Shown here: positions 7,853-16,941 of the stretch, piece by piece
Layout of the letters: every line of letters starts with the position of its first letter
How positions within the stretch are numbered: the first letter of the stretch is position 1
Assembly (NCBI GenBank): GCA_017477465.1
Contig: JAFUVU010000038.1
Coordinates: forward strand, 1 to 38,814
DNA from: Bacteroidales bacterium
GTDB taxonomy: Bacteria; Bacteroidota; Bacteroidia; Bacteroidales; UBA932
Direction: 5' to 3'
DNA length: 38,814 nucleotides
Translations under genes and position numbers: made by a program
The notes under the pieces: generated by a model
Databases searched by the model: none
Seen by the model: only the letters and a program-made list of their open reading frames with translations
What the model was told of the DNA's origin: nothing

Positions 7853-8539
7853 CTAAATAACTGAGGAATTGTCGTTTTCCATGGGTTCGTTGAAGGGTTC
7901 GAGGAAGGGGTTGTACATGCCTTCGCGGGCTATGGAGGTGGGCTGGCCGTGGCCGGGGATCACGTCCGTCGGCCCGGGGAGGGTGAGCAGCTTTTCCTTT
8001 ATCGAAGCCATAAGTATGTCATAATCACCGCCTTCAAGATCTGTCCTGCCGATGCTGCCAGCAAAGAGCGTATCCCCGCTGAGCAGGAGATTGTTTTCGG
8101 CCGAATAGAAGCATACTCCGCCGGGGGTATGACCGGGTGTGGTGATGACCCGCCAGGCAGTGCCGCCCGTTGTGACCGTGTCGCCATCGGCAATGTCTTT
8201 TGTGGGGAAATTGTGCTGCATGGATTTGAAGCTTTGCATTCCGCGGAAGGCGGACGCTCCGTTTGCGAGGATGCCTTTGTCCAGAGGATTCATGTAAACC
8301 GGCACCTCAAAGCGCTCCAGCAGGCGTTCTACGCCCCAGACATGGTCGAAATGGCCGTGCGTGAGAAGGATTGCGTCCGGAGTGAGGGAATGGACTTCGA
8401 AAAAGTCAAGGAGCTCCTTGAGCCCTTCTTCGGAGGACATGCCGGGATCGACGACGGTGCAGTTGGGGCTATTATCGGCCCAAGATACTATACAGTTGGT
8501 TCCCAGAGGGTTGAAGGTGAATATTCGGGTATGCAGCAT
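7853..8539 (-). CDS. Metallo-beta-lactamase-fold hydrolase (glyoxalase II-like)
   Basis: The 228-residue cytoplasmic protein starts MLHTRIFTFNPLGTNC and carries the metal-binding motif THGHFDH (HxHxDH), a later GHTPGG with the next metal His, GDTLFAGSIGR with the bridging Asp, and a final IPGHG His. This set is that of the single-domain glyoxalase II / YcbL type thioester hydrolases; the true substrate is unknown. The open frame extends 48 codons further upstream, but that part overlaps the divergent kinase gene and its promoter, and family alignment fixes the start at 8539. Confidence 0.85.
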   Translation of the reverse strand: MLHTRIFTFNPLGTNCIVSWADNSPNCTVVDPGMSSEEGLKELLDFFEVHSLTPDAILLTHGHFDHVWGVERLLERFEVPVYMNPLDKGILANGASAFRGMQSFKSMQHNFPTKDIADGDTVTTGGTAWRVITTPGHTPGGVCFYSAENNLLLSGDTLFAGSIGRTDLEGGDYDILMASIKEKLLTLPGPTDVIPGHGQPTSIAREGMYNPFLEPFNEPMENDNSSVI

Positions 8540-8558
8540 AAAAGTGATGACTTTGGTA

Positions 8559-8590
8559 ATTGCAAATTTAACAAACTTTTGCCAACTTTG
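8559..8590 (+). promoter_or_regulatory. Promoter of the tandem deoxynucleoside kinase genes
   Basis: ATTG (8559-8562), 20 bp, then CAACTTTG (8583-8590), one mismatch from TAnnTTTG, 24 bp ahead of the ATG at 8615. A divergent -7 box TAAATTTG (CAAATTTA at 8563-8570 on the plus strand) lies in the same spacer and could serve the hydrolase gene. Confidence 0.45.
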
Positions 8591-8614
8591 TAGAATAAAG
8601 ACCAACACCAGGCA

Positions 8615-9226
8615 ATGCATATTGGAATAGCAGGAAATATCGGCAGCGGGAAAACTACGCTCACAACGCTCCTTGCCCGCCATTACGGCTGGACGCCAAA
8701 ATTCGAGTCAGTAACCTACAACCCCTACCTGGCCGACTATTATGCCGACATCAAGCGCTGGTCCTTCGCCCTGGAGATGTATTTCCTGCAGCAGCGCCTG
8801 CACGACGTGCTGGAAATCGCCAAATCAAAAGACGTAATTATCCAGGACCGTACCCTCATGGAAGGCGTAAACATCTTTGTTGCAAATAATTACGCCCAAG
8901 GCAACCTATCAGAACGCGACTACAACACCTACATGGACACCTACAACGTGATGATGGAAGTGGTGAAAGAGCCGGACCTGATGATTTACCTCAAAAGCAG
9001 CATCGAACACCTTGTAGCCCAGATACAGAAACGCGGCCGCGACTATGAGCAGTCAATCTCGATCGAATATCTGAGCGGCCTCAACGAAAGGTACGAAAAA
9101 TGGATAGCAGGCTACACCGGACGCCTCATTATAGTGGATACGGAAAACCTGGATTTCCTGAACAGGCCCGAAGACTTCGCCTCTATAACCGACCGCATAG
9201 ATGCAGAGTTGTACGGCTTGTTTTAA
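8615..9226 (+). CDS. Deoxynucleoside kinase (dNK family), paralog 1
   Basis: Salvages deoxynucleosides by 5'-phosphorylation in the cytoplasm. The 203-residue protein has the P-loop GNIGSGKTT (residues 7-15), the DRT motif in IIQDRTLMEG (equivalent of ERS/DRS in eukaryotic and Lactobacillus kinases), and the LID region QKRGRDYEQ. The size matches the Bacteroidota and Lactobacillus dAK/dGK group. A close paralog follows 54 bp downstream. Substrate preference (dA, dG, dC or dT) cannot be assigned by eye. Confidence 0.88.
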   Translation: MHIGIAGNIGSGKTTLTTLLARHYGWTPKFESVTYNPYLADYYADIKRWSFALEMYFLQQRLHDVLEIAKSKDVIIQDRTLMEGVNIFVANNYAQGNLSERDYNTYMDTYNVMMEVVKEPDLMIYLKSSIEHLVAQIQKRGRDYEQSISIEYLSGLNERYEKWIAGYTGRLIIVDTENLDFLNRPEDFASITDRIDAELYGLF

Positions 9227-9239
9227 TTTGTTATATTTG
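9208..9239 (+). promoter_or_regulatory. Internal promoter for deoxynucleoside kinase 2
   Basis: GTTG (9208-9211) lies in the end of the first kinase gene, then 20 bp, then a perfect TATATTTG (9232-9239). The ATG of the second kinase is 41 bp downstream. The two kinases can therefore be expressed apart as well as together. Confidence 0.55.
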
Positions 9240-9280
9240 TGAGTTTTGAAAAGATGACCGGAGAACAAAATTTTTAGATT

Positions 9281-9904
9281 ATGCATATAGCAATCGCAGG
9301 TAATATCGGCAGTGGTAAAACCACGCTTACCAAAATGCTGGCGGCCCACTACGGCTGGACGCCAAAATTCGAATCCGTTGACTTCAACCCCTACCTGGCC
9401 GACTTTTACGAAGACATGGAGCGCTGGTCCTTCAACCTCCAGATATACTTCCTCAACAAGCGCTTCCAGGACGTCGTGGAAATATCCAAGCACAAAGACG
9501 TGATAATCCAGGACCGCACCATCTATGAAGATGCACGCATCTTCGCCCCCAACCTGCATGCAATGGGCCTGATGTCCACCAGAGACTTCGAAAACTACAG
9601 CGACCTGTTCGACCTCATGATGTCCCTGGTGAATCCGCCGGACCTCCTGATTTACCTCCGTTCCAGCATTCCCAACCTGATTTCGCAAATCCAGAAGCGC
9701 GGCCGCGAGTACGAGCGTTCAATCCGCATCGACTACATAACCGGCCTCAACCAGCGCTACGAAGACTGGATCAAAGACTATAAAGCCCGCCTGCTTATAA
9801 TTGACGTGGACAACATCAAGTTTGAAAACAGACCCGAAGACTTCCAAACTATCACAGACAAGATTGACGCAGAGCTCTACGGCCTCTTCCCTTCAGAACA
9901 ATAA
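9281..9904 (+). CDS. Deoxynucleoside kinase (dNK family), paralog 2
   Basis: The 207-residue protein has the same order of motifs as its upstream neighbour: P-loop GNIGSGKTT, IIQDRTIYED and QKRGREYERS, with long identical stretches at the N-terminus (HYGWTPKFES) and C-terminus (KIDAELYGLF/RIDAELYGLF). It plainly arose by tandem duplication, then diverged around the substrate-pocket region. In Lactobacillus acidophilus a similar adjacent pair forms a dAK/dGK heterodimer; whether these two do so is inference. An acyl-CoA ligase gene follows after 13 bp. Confidence 0.88.
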   Translation: MHIAIAGNIGSGKTTLTKMLAAHYGWTPKFESVDFNPYLADFYEDMERWSFNLQIYFLNKRFQDVVEISKHKDVIIQDRTIYEDARIFAPNLHAMGLMSTRDFENYSDLFDLMMSLVNPPDLLIYLRSSIPNLISQIQKRGREYERSIRIDYITGLNQRYEDWIKDYKARLLIIDVDNIKFENRPEDFQTITDKIDAELYGLFPSEQ

Positions 9905-9917
9905 TACCTAAACATAT

Positions 9918-11840
9918 ATGGCAGAAAGAATTACCATTATCGACTTCGTAGAGAAGTATTCCAGACAATACGAAAACCATCCCTACCTTCGCGAAAAAGT
10001 AAACGGCGAATGGAAGGTTATCACCCAGGGTGAAACCCGTGAACAGGCATACCGCATCGGCGCAGGTCTCATGTCCCTCGGCCTTAAGAAAGGTGACAAG
10101 ATAGCCCTCCTGTCGGAAAGCCGCGCAATGTGGATTCTGGCAGAACTCGGCGCCCTGTACGCAGGTGCGACGGATGTTCCGCTGTCGGTCAACCTTGGAG
10201 AAGGCAAAGACCTCGTTTTCCGCATCAACCATTCCGAATCCAAGTGGATTCTGGTTTCCGGCAACCACCTGCCCAAGATTCGCGCAATCCTGCCCGAATG
10301 CCCTGCAGTTGAAAAGGTCATAGTCTTCGACGACGTGGCCTTCGACTACGACAAACTCGAGCCCAAGGAAATCCGCATGAGCGAAATCCAAAAAATGGGC
10401 GACGAATTCCTCAAGGCCCACAAGGCGGAATTCGAGGCAAGGTACCGCTCCATCGGCCCGGACGATTATGCCAATATTTCCTACACTTCGGGCACAACGG
10501 CCGATCCTAAAGGCATCCTCCTCACCCACCGCAACTACACCGCAAACGTGGAGCAGGGCAACTCCGTCATCTCCATCGAGGAGGGCAATGTCATGCTCAT
10601 CATCCTCCCTCTGGACCACTGCTTCGCGCACGTCGCCGGCATGTACACAATGATGATTTATGGCGGCTCCATTGCTTTCGTTCCCATCGGCAAGAATGCT
10701 TTGGCAACTCTAAGGAACGTTCCTACAGCTATTTCCGAGGTCAAACCCCACGTGATGCTGTCCGTGCCGGCACTTGCCCGCAACTTCAAGAAAAACATCG
10801 AGAGCGCCATCAAGAAAAAAGGCGGAATCACCGAGAAGCTTTTCTACTTCGCACTCGACAACGCAATCAAGTACAACAAGGAATACTACAACCGCGGCAC
10901 CGGCGGCACCTTCTGGAGAAAGCCTCTGGTCGACCTTTTCGACAAGCTCGTCTTCTCCAAAGTGAGGGAAAGCTTCGGCGGCCGCATGAAATTCTTCGTG
11001 GGCGGCGGCGCCCTTCTGGACATCGAGCTTCAGAAGTTCTTCTGCGCAGTGGGCATGCCTATGTTCCAGGGCTACGGCCTCACTGAGGCTACTCCTATCA
11101 TCTGCGCCAACTCCACCGGTCACGCACGCTTCGGCTCTTCCGGCCGCATCGTCAAACCAATGGACTGCGTCATCCTCGATGCAGAAGGCAAGCAGGTTCC
11201 CAACGGCACCCGCGGCGAGATTGTAATCCGCGGCGAAAACGTCATGGCCGGCTATTGGAAGAACCCCAAAGCCACTGCCGACACCATCATCGACGGCTGG
11301 CTCCACACCGGCGACATGGGCTACATCTGCCCCGAAGATCCCGATTTCCTGTATGTGGTAGGCCGCTTCAAGAGCCTCCTCATCTCCTCCGACGGCGAGA
11401 AATACTCACCCGAAGGCTTCGAGGACAACATCACCGAGACCTCCAAGTGGGTGAATGCCTGCATCCTGCACAACAACCAGAAGCCTTTCTGCGTGGCCCT
11501 CTTCGTGCCCGACAAGAAAGCCCTGGAAGAAGCTGTCACAAAACACGGACTGGATCCCAAGTCCGACGAAGGCAAGCGCTACATGCTCGACCTAATCCAG
11601 GCCGATGTGGACGCCTACAAGAAGGGCGGCAAGTTCGAAGGAATGTTCCCTGAGCGCTGGTTGCCATCGGCCATCGGCATCTGCGACGAAGAATTCACCA
11701 TCGCCAACAAGATGATGAACTCCACCATGAAGATTGTCCGCGGCAAAGTGGAAGAGCACTACGCCAGCCTGCTGGATTACCTCTATACCGCAGAAGGCAA
11801 AGACATCCACAACGCCCGCAACCTCGCAGCCCTAAGCTAA
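9918..11840 (+). CDS. Long-chain fatty acid--CoA ligase (AMP-forming)
   Basis: Activates fatty acids to acyl-CoA through an acyl-adenylate, at the inner face of the membrane. The 640-residue protein has the AMP-binding P-loop motif YTSGTTADPKGILLTHRN (about 187-204), GYGLTEATP (about 383-391), a TGDMG motif with the conserved Asp, and GRFKSLLISSDGEKYSP, whose hinge and Lys belong to the C-terminal subdomain. Length is normal for the FadD/ACSL group found in Bacteroidota. It follows the two kinase genes in the same direction and ends 2 bp before palindromic element copy 2. Confidence 0.88.
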   Translation: MAERITIIDFVEKYSRQYENHPYLREKVNGEWKVITQGETREQAYRIGAGLMSLGLKKGDKIALLSESRAMWILAELGALYAGATDVPLSVNLGEGKDLVFRINHSESKWILVSGNHLPKIRAILPECPAVEKVIVFDDVAFDYDKLEPKEIRMSEIQKMGDEFLKAHKAEFEARYRSIGPDDYANISYTSGTTADPKGILLTHRNYTANVEQGNSVISIEEGNVMLIILPLDHCFAHVAGMYTMMIYGGSIAFVPIGKNALATLRNVPTAISEVKPHVMLSVPALARNFKKNIESAIKKKGGITEKLFYFALDNAIKYNKEYYNRGTGGTFWRKPLVDLFDKLVFSKVRESFGGRMKFFVGGGALLDIELQKFFCAVGMPMFQGYGLTEATPIICANSTGHARFGSSGRIVKPMDCVILDAEGKQVPNGTRGEIVIRGENVMAGYWKNPKATADTIIDGWLHTGDMGYICPEDPDFLYVVGRFKSLLISSDGEKYSPEGFEDNITETSKWVNACILHNNQKPFCVALFVPDKKALEEAVTKHGLDPKSDEGKRYMLDLIQADVDAYKKGGKFEGMFPERWLPSAIGICDEEFTIANKMMNSTMKIVRGKVEEHYASLLDYLYTAEGKDIHNARNLAALS

Positions 11841-11841
11841 A

Positions 11842-11951
11842 CCCGTGGCACGCAAATAGCTGCAACTCAGCGAATTATGAAAATCAAGTGTGGCAAAAAG
11901 TCACACTTGATTTCTGTATATGGCTCAGTGTCAGAGAGTTCCGTGTCGAGG
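11842..11951 (-). repeat. 110-bp nested palindromic element, copy 2
   Basis: The outer ends CCCGTGGCACGCAA and TTCCGTGTCGAGG are near inverted repeats, and the inner arms AATCAAGTGTG and CACACTTGATT enclose GCAAAAAGT. It fills the gap between the stop codons of the acyl-CoA ligase gene and uvrA almost exactly. It is inverted relative to copy 3 on the other side of uvrA. Confidence 0.8.
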
Positions 11952-11953
11952 TT

Positions 11954-14746
11954 TTAGAGGACTTCGCGGAGGAAGGGGCCGGTGACGGAGTTTTTATTGC
12001 GGGAGAGTTGCTCCGGGGTACCTTCGGCCACTATGCGACCGCCGCCTTGACCGCCGGTGGGGCCCATGTCGAAGAGGTAGTCCACGCTTTTCAGCACGTC
12101 GAGGTTGTGCTCGATGATAATCACGGTGTTGCCGGCATCGACCAGGCGCTGGAGCACCTCCAGAAGGACCTTGATGTCTTCGAAATGCAGGCCGGTGGTG
12201 GGCTCGTCAAGGATGTAAAGAGTTGAGCCCGTGGAGGGACGGGAAAGCTCGGCGGCAAGCTTCATGCGCTGACTTTCACCGCCGGAGAGGGTGACCGCGC
12301 TCTGCCCAAGACGCACATATCCAAGGCCGACATCGACCAAAGCCTTAAGCTTGGCGGCAATGCGCGGAACGGGCTTGAAGAATTCGTAGGCCTCGCTGAT
12401 GGACATCTCAAGCACATCGTTGATATTCTTGCCCTTGTACCTCACGGCCAGCGTGTCTTCCTTGTAGCGCTTGCCGCCGCACACCTCGCAGGGGACATGC
12501 ACCGACGGCAGGAAATTCATCTCTATCACCTTGATACCGGCGCCTTTGCACTCTTCGCATCGGCCTCCCGGGACGTTGAAGGAGAATCGGCCTGCTTTGT
12601 AACCGCGGACCTTGGCGTCCGGCGTGTCCTCGAAGAGCGTGCGGATATCGTTGAAAACTGCCGTGAAAGTGGCAGGATTCGAGCGCGGAGTGCGGCCGAT
12701 AGGGCTTTGGTCTATCTCGATGAGCTTGTCTATATTGCCGACCCCCTCGATGGTGCCGTACGGAAGCGGGCGCTCCTTGCTGCGATAGAACTTCTGCTTG
12801 AGGATGGGCATTAGCGTCTCATTCACCAGCGAGCTTTTACCCGAGCCGGAGAGGCCCGCCACGCCGATGAGGCATCCCAGAGGGAAGCTCACATTCACGC
12901 CCTTGAGATTGTTCCCCCGGGCGCCCTTCAGCGTAAGGAAAAGCCCATTTCCTTTGCGACGCTTCTTCGGCACTGCAATCTTCTCTTTTCCAAGCAGATA
13001 GTCCAAAGTGACGGACGGGCCGATCACGGCATGCGCCGCAGTGTCCGGGTCCATCGGCTCGCCTTTCAGAAGCGTGGCGAGAGGGGCATTAAGGCAGATA
13101 CGGCCGCCATTTTCGCCGGCTCCGGGGCCGACATCGACCAGCCAATCGGCACTTAGCATTGTTTCGGCGTCGTGCTCCACTACCATCACGGAGTTGCCCT
13201 CGTCGCGAAGGGCCTTCAGCGAAGCTATGAGCTTGCGGTTGTCCTTTTGGTGCAGGCCGATGGAGGGCTCATCCAGGATATAAAGCACATTGACCAGCTT
13301 CGAGCCGATTTGCGTGGCCAGGCGGATGCGCTGGCTTTCTCCGCCGCTGAGGGAGCCGGTGGGCCTGTCCAGCGAGAGATAGTCAAGGCCGACATCAAGC
13401 ATGAACTGGACGCGGTCGCGCAGCTCTTTGAGAATGTCGCGCGAAATATTCTTTTCCCTTTGATTGAAGCCTTCCGGTATGATATCCAGCCATTTACGAA
13501 GATCTGTCATTTCCATGGCCGCCACTTCCGGGATTGTTTTTCCGTCTATTTTGAAACAAAGAGCGTTGGCATTTAGGCGAGTACCCTGACAAACCGGGCA
13601 GGTGACTGTATCTTCTATATTGTCGATTACGCCGTCCCAGCTTTCCATTTCGCTCAGATTGCCTTCGCCGACGCGGAAAAGGTCCTCCGAGCCGAAGACC
13701 AGAAGGCTTACGAGTTCATCCGGCAGCGCTGCCACCGGGTCGTAGAGACTGCAGCCGAATTTTCTGAATATCGAACGGATTATGTCGAACTTCCGGTTTT
13801 CACGCACTTTCCCGAGAGGTGCTATCGCGCCATCCGCTACAGACTGCGTGCGGTCCGGGATTATGCTGTCCATGTTCACATCCACTATGGTGCCAAGTCC
13901 CTTGCAGTGAGGACAATAGCCCTGCGGAGAATTGAACGAGAAACTGTGCGGCTGAGGCTCCTGAAGCGAAAGGCCGCTGACCGGATCGACAAGATGTTTG
14001 GAAAAATGGGCGATGGTATCGCTTTCCACATCCAAAACTGCAAGCGAGCCCTTTCCGGTTCCGAGCGCACGGGACACGGATTCCCGGATGCGGCGGTCGT
14101 CACCTGCTTCAGGCTTAAGGCGGTCAACCACCAGTTCTATAAAGTGCGGTTTGTAGCGGTCAAGCGCATCAACTGTCTGTAGTTCATGGATTTCTCCGTC
14201 TATGCGTACCTCCGTATAACCACGTTTGCGGAGCTGGTCGAAGAGGTCCCTGTAGTGACCCTTTCGGCCTCTTACCAGAGGGGCAAGCAGATAGCATTTG
14301 CGGCCGGCGTATTGCTTAAGGACCAGATCGACAATTTGCTCGTCTGTGTATCGGACCATTTCTTCGCCGCTTTCAGGAGAGAAGGCCCTGGAACCTTTGG
14401 CATACAGAAGTCGCAGAAAATCATATATTTCCGTACTTGTGCCGACGGTGGACCGGGGATTGTTCCCGGTGGTTTTCTGCTCTATGGCGATGATCGGGCT
14501 CAGGCCTTTGATTTCCTCTACCTCCGGCTTTTCCAAGATGCCCATGAAATGCTTTGCATAGGTGGACAGGGTATCCATGTATCGGCGCTGTCCCTCGGCA
14601 TAAATCGTGTCGAAGGCCAGCGAACTTTTTCCACTGCCGCTGAGCCCCGTAACAACCACGAATTCGCCGCGCGGAATAGCCACATCTACATTCTGCAGGT
14701 TATTCGCCCGCGCACCGCGCACCTCTATATACTCTCTCTTTGCCAT
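11954..14746 (-). CDS. uvrA: Excinuclease ABC subunit UvrA
   Basis: The DNA damage sensor of nucleotide excision repair, acting as a dimer with UvrB. The 930-residue protein has two ABC modules: Walker [10 protein letters not shown] near residue 34 and again near 630, signature LSGGESQR near 470 and 820, and the essential second-module zinc finger CEEC...CEVC (about 729-752). The UvrB-binding insert (about 120-240) is present, so it is a class I protein. In the first module the usual first Cys pair of zinc site 1 is replaced (DPVSG) while the second pair CPHC remains; from memory this change is common in Bacteroidota. The ATG lies 6 bp after the -7 promoter box. Confidence 0.94.
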   Translation of the reverse strand: MAKREYIEVRGARANNLQNVDVAIPRGEFVVVTGLSGSGKSSLAFDTIYAEGQRRYMDTLSTYAKHFMGILEKPEVEEIKGLSPIIAIEQKTTGNNPRSTVGTSTEIYDFLRLLYAKGSRAFSPESGEEMVRYTDEQIVDLVLKQYAGRKCYLLAPLVRGRKGHYRDLFDQLRKRGYTEVRIDGEIHELQTVDALDRYKPHFIELVVDRLKPEAGDDRRIRESVSRALGTGKGSLAVLDVESDTIAHFSKHLVDPVSGLSLQEPQPHSFSFNSPQGYCPHCKGLGTIVDVNMDSIIPDRTQSVADGAIAPLGKVRENRKFDIIRSIFRKFGCSLYDPVAALPDELVSLLVFGSEDLFRVGEGNLSEMESWDGVIDNIEDTVTCPVCQGTRLNANALCFKIDGKTIPEVAAMEMTDLRKWLDIIPEGFNQREKNISRDILKELRDRVQFMLDVGLDYLSLDRPTGSLSGGESQRIRLATQIGSKLVNVLYILDEPSIGLHQKDNRKLIASLKALRDEGNSVMVVEHDAETMLSADWLVDVGPGAGENGGRICLNAPLATLLKGEPMDPDTAAHAVIGPSVTLDYLLGKEKIAVPKKRRKGNGLFLTLKGARGNNLKGVNVSFPLGCLIGVAGLSGSGKSSLVNETLMPILKQKFYRSKERPLPYGTIEGVGNIDKLIEIDQSPIGRTPRSNPATFTAVFNDIRTLFEDTPDAKVRGYKAGRFSFNVPGGRCEECKGAGIKVIEMNFLPSVHVPCEVCGGKRYKEDTLAVRYKGKNINDVLEMSISEAYEFFKPVPRIAAKLKALVDVGLGYVRLGQSAVTLSGGESQRMKLAAELSRPSTGSTLYILDEPTTGLHFEDIKVLLEVLQRLVDAGNTVIIIEHNLDVLKSVDYLFDMGPTGGQGGGRIVAEGTPEQLSRNKNSVTGPFLREVL

Positions 14747-14752
14747 AGACTA

Positions 14753-14784
14753 CAAAGATACAAAAAAATGCCTCCACCGACAAT
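14753..14784 (-). promoter_or_regulatory. Promoter of uvrA, probably giving a leaderless mRNA
   Basis: On the minus strand ATTG (CAAT at 14781-14784), 20 bp, then a perfect TATCTTTG (14753-14760). Only 6 bp separate this -7 box from the uvrA ATG, so transcription should start at or next to the start codon. Palindromic element copy 3 begins 10 bp upstream of the -33 box. Confidence 0.6.
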
Positions 14785-14793
14785 ATCCGCGAA

Positions 14794-14904
14794 CCTCGAC
14801 ACGGAAGTCTCTGACACTGAGGCACATATAGAAAATCAAGTGTGACTTTTTGCCACACTTGATTTTCATTATTCGCTGATAGTCAGCTAGTTGCGTGCCA
14901 CGGG
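14794..14904 (+). repeat. 110-bp nested palindromic element, copy 3
   Basis: Starts CCTCGACACGGAA and ends GCGTGCCACGGG, near inverted repeats. The inner perfect hairpin is AAAATCAAGTGTG ... CACACTTGATTTT around ACTTTTTGC. It separates the uvrA promoter from the end of the surface-protein operon, whose last stop codon lies 9 bp further. Confidence 0.8.
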
Positions 14905-14912
14905 CGGAGGTG

Positions 14913-15869
14913 CTACTCTGTGGTTCCGGAGTAGGTGGTAGCCGATGTCCAGGAGGCTACGCCGACGCCCATCGGGGAATCGGCCATGCTGACCTGCAGA
15001 GGCGCTACGTTGTAGTACTTGTTCCTCTCGACAGTGAAGTTGAGCGGGGCGTTCTTGGTGAAAGTGCCGCCATAAAAGCCTGTGGCCGATAGAGTAAAGC
15101 CCGTGGAGAAGGTGGTCGGAGGAATGACGAACCAGAATGCCGTGGCCGATTCTTTGGTGGAGCCGAGCGTTATGCCTTCTTCCGAACTGATGGTCACGTA
15201 ATTGTTGGTTTTGCTGCTTTGCATCTCGATTGCAGGCATGGTACCGTACGACAGCGGAATCTTGGCGCGGCCCGACAGCTTTTCTCCGCCGGCCGAAGTT
15301 ATGGTGACCGATTTCAGCACCACGCCCTCTCCATAGAGGTTGATTTTCAGAAAACCGCAGGCATTCTTGAACACAAGGTCCTTGGAATCAACATCTTCCG
15401 TAACGGCAGTCATTACGTTAGCCCCGGGGCCTACGGAGTTTTCCCGATACGTCTGTACATCGGGTAAATCAATTGTCACCACGCCGGCATTGCTGATAGC
15501 CATGTGTTTGGAAATCATGTACGGATATACCGCGTAATTCCTGTCCAAAGGTTTATATGAAAACATAACACCCCTGTCCTCCGGAGAATTCACCTCATAA
15601 AAATCTCCGGACTCCGACTCATCCATTCCGTCAAACATATACTCCCTGTTATACGTAGTTCCCCGGAAGAGACTAATCTCGTCTTCTTCGTTCCAGAGAA
15701 ACTCCAGGTCCTCGCTGAGCATAGTCCTGGTGGACTCATTCTCCCGGAAAAAACTCGCATGGAAAACATTGTCGCTTTTCGGCTGCTCCGGCTCGACCTC
15801 GGCAATTACCGCCGGTTTTGCGCAGGAGGCCAGAAGAAGGACAACTCCGATATAAAGAATTCTTTTCAC
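14913..15869 (-). CDS. Fimbrillin-like lipoprotein (possible pilus anchor)
   Basis: The 318-residue protein has a lipoprotein signal (MKRILYIGVVLLLASC; lipobox LASC, lipidated Cys at residue 16) and a mature part with the TRT...FLWNEEDEISLF block and late IPPTTFSTGFTLSATG segment that are common in fimbrillin/Mfa-like surface proteins of Bacteroidales. Identification rests on pattern, not a search. It is the last gene of a four-gene operon behind an M64 fusion lipoprotein, a fimbrillin and a small peptide, 20 bp after the small peptide gene. It could be the anchor of a type V pilus. The start codon is GTG, with no in-frame ATG ahead of the signal sequence. Confidence 0.65.
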   Translation of the reverse strand: MKRILYIGVVLLLASCAKPAVIAEVEPEQPKSDNVFHASFFRENESTRTMLSEDLEFLWNEEDEISLFRGTTYNREYMFDGMDESESGDFYEVNSPEDRGVMFSYKPLDRNYAVYPYMISKHMAISNAGVVTIDLPDVQTYRENSVGPGANVMTAVTEDVDSKDLVFKNACGFLKINLYGEGVVLKSVTITSAGGEKLSGRAKIPLSYGTMPAIEMQSSKTNNYVTISSEEGITLGSTKESATAFWFVIPPTTFSTGFTLSATGFYGGTFTKNAPLNFTVERNKYYNVAPLQVSMADSPMGVGVASWTSATTYSGTTE

Positions 15870-15889
15870 CTGTAAGTCTATTAAAAGGG

Positions 15890-16036
15890 TTAGTTATTGA
15901 ACATGACGCCGCTGCCCCAAGGGTCGATATTGCCGCCCGGCTGTGGTTTTTCTATTTGCGGAGAGTTTGTATTCATCAGTTCCATCTGAAGGTCCACAGC
16001 CTCTGCCTGCGGAGTCATGTACTCAGTCTTTGTCAT
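15890..16036 (-). CDS. Small 48-residue protein of the fimbrillin operon
   Basis: A compact frame of 48 codons starts MTKTEYMTPQAEAVDLQMEL and ends with a Pro/Gly/Asn-rich tail. It sits 12 bp after the fimbrillin gene and 20 bp before the next lipoprotein gene, filling the gap exactly. It has no signal peptide or membrane segment. The pattern (K)xYxxPxxEVVxLQ followed by a Ser/Pro/Gly tail resembles many small unannotated Bacteroidales peptides found next to surface-protein genes (recalled, not searched). Function unknown. Confidence 0.6.
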   Translation of the reverse strand: MTKTEYMTPQAEAVDLQMELMNTNSPQIEKPQPGGNIDPWGSGVMFNN

Positions 16037-16048
16037 ATCAATATCAGA

Positions 16049-16927
16049 TTAATTCCAGTCTCCTTCTTCTGCGTCGATTGCGATTTCAATCATTTCCTGG
16101 TCAGGAGAAGTATTCAGAGTAAGGTCGATGTAGTGGCAGTAGCCCGGGCGGAAACTAAGCGAGTACTCCAGCAGATAGGCAATGCCGCCCATGGTAAGTT
16201 CAATCAGCGGAGTGCGCTTTTCGATGTTCTGGGGCACCAGGACAGCCTCGAAGCGGGTGTTGCTGAGCTTCTTCATGGTGATGGTCTTCTTGGCGCCGAA
16301 GGCATCTTTCTCGACGGAACCTTTGCTCCAGTCCACAGCACAGTCGGTGACGGTGTTGTACACATGGGCCACGATATCGTCGGGAATCGCGCCTTCGAAC
16401 TTATCGCCGGTGAGCACTCTCACCACCACCTTGCTCATCATGTGGTGGAAGGCAAGGTTCACCGCGCCGTCAGTCCTTGAGACATTTTGTGCCGACGCCC
16501 ACATCAAATCGGAAGCCTCGTATCCTCCAAGAGCCTCGGCTGTCTTTGCCGAATTCTGGTCCACCTCCACTGAGAAAGGATAGCTGTCCACCGAGCCGAT
16601 GGAAGCCTGATAAGGGTAGAAGGCATAGAAGTCGCAGGCGCCGTCGGCCCAGTAAAGGGTACGGGCCGACGTCCATGCACTGCCGTCGAAGCTGAGTTTC
16701 TCGTTGTTAATCCAGTTGCCGCCAATCTGAAGGGGCACCTGCTCTGCGCCGTCGCGCTCAACGGCATACAGGCTCACGGCATCGCCTGCCTCAAAGGCAG
16801 TAGCCGTAGCCTTGGTAGCCTCCGGCAGCGAGAGATTGAAGCGAATCACACCTTCTTCCGCCACTCTGGACTTCTCACAGGCCGAAAAGGCCAGTATTGC
16901 AAGGGAAATATAGAATATCTTTTTCAT
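16049..16927 (-). CDS. Fimbrillin family lipoprotein (Mfa-like)
   Basis: The 292-residue protein has a lipoprotein signal (MKKIFYISLAILAFSAC) and a fimbrillin (Mfa_like_1) domain: a KATxxxFEAGDAVSLYAV block, FDGSAWTSARTLYW, FYAFYPYQ, LGGYEASDLMWA, the FHHMMSKVVVRV strand and a C-terminal WN end. Such proteins polymerise into type V pili after export as lipoproteins. It is clearly homologous to the N-terminal domain of the M64 fusion protein encoded upstream (YPYQ, GGYEASD and the HxMxxV motif are shared). An ATG five codons upstream overlaps the previous stop; 16927 was preferred because GGAGGAGATGAC lies just before it and the signal peptide is better. Confidence 0.82.
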   Translation of the reverse strand: MKKIFYISLAILAFSACEKSRVAEEGVIRFNLSLPEATKATATAFEAGDAVSLYAVERDGAEQVPLQIGGNWINNEKLSFDGSAWTSARTLYWADGACDFYAFYPYQASIGSVDSYPFSVEVDQNSAKTAEALGGYEASDLMWASAQNVSRTDGAVNLAFHHMMSKVVVRVLTGDKFEGAIPDDIVAHVYNTVTDCAVDWSKGSVEKDAFGAKKTITMKKLSNTRFEAVLVPQNIEKRTPLIELTMGGIAYLLEYSLSFRPGYCHYIDLTLNTSPDQEMIEIAIDAEEGDWN

Positions 16928-16941
16928 TGTCATCTCCTCCA

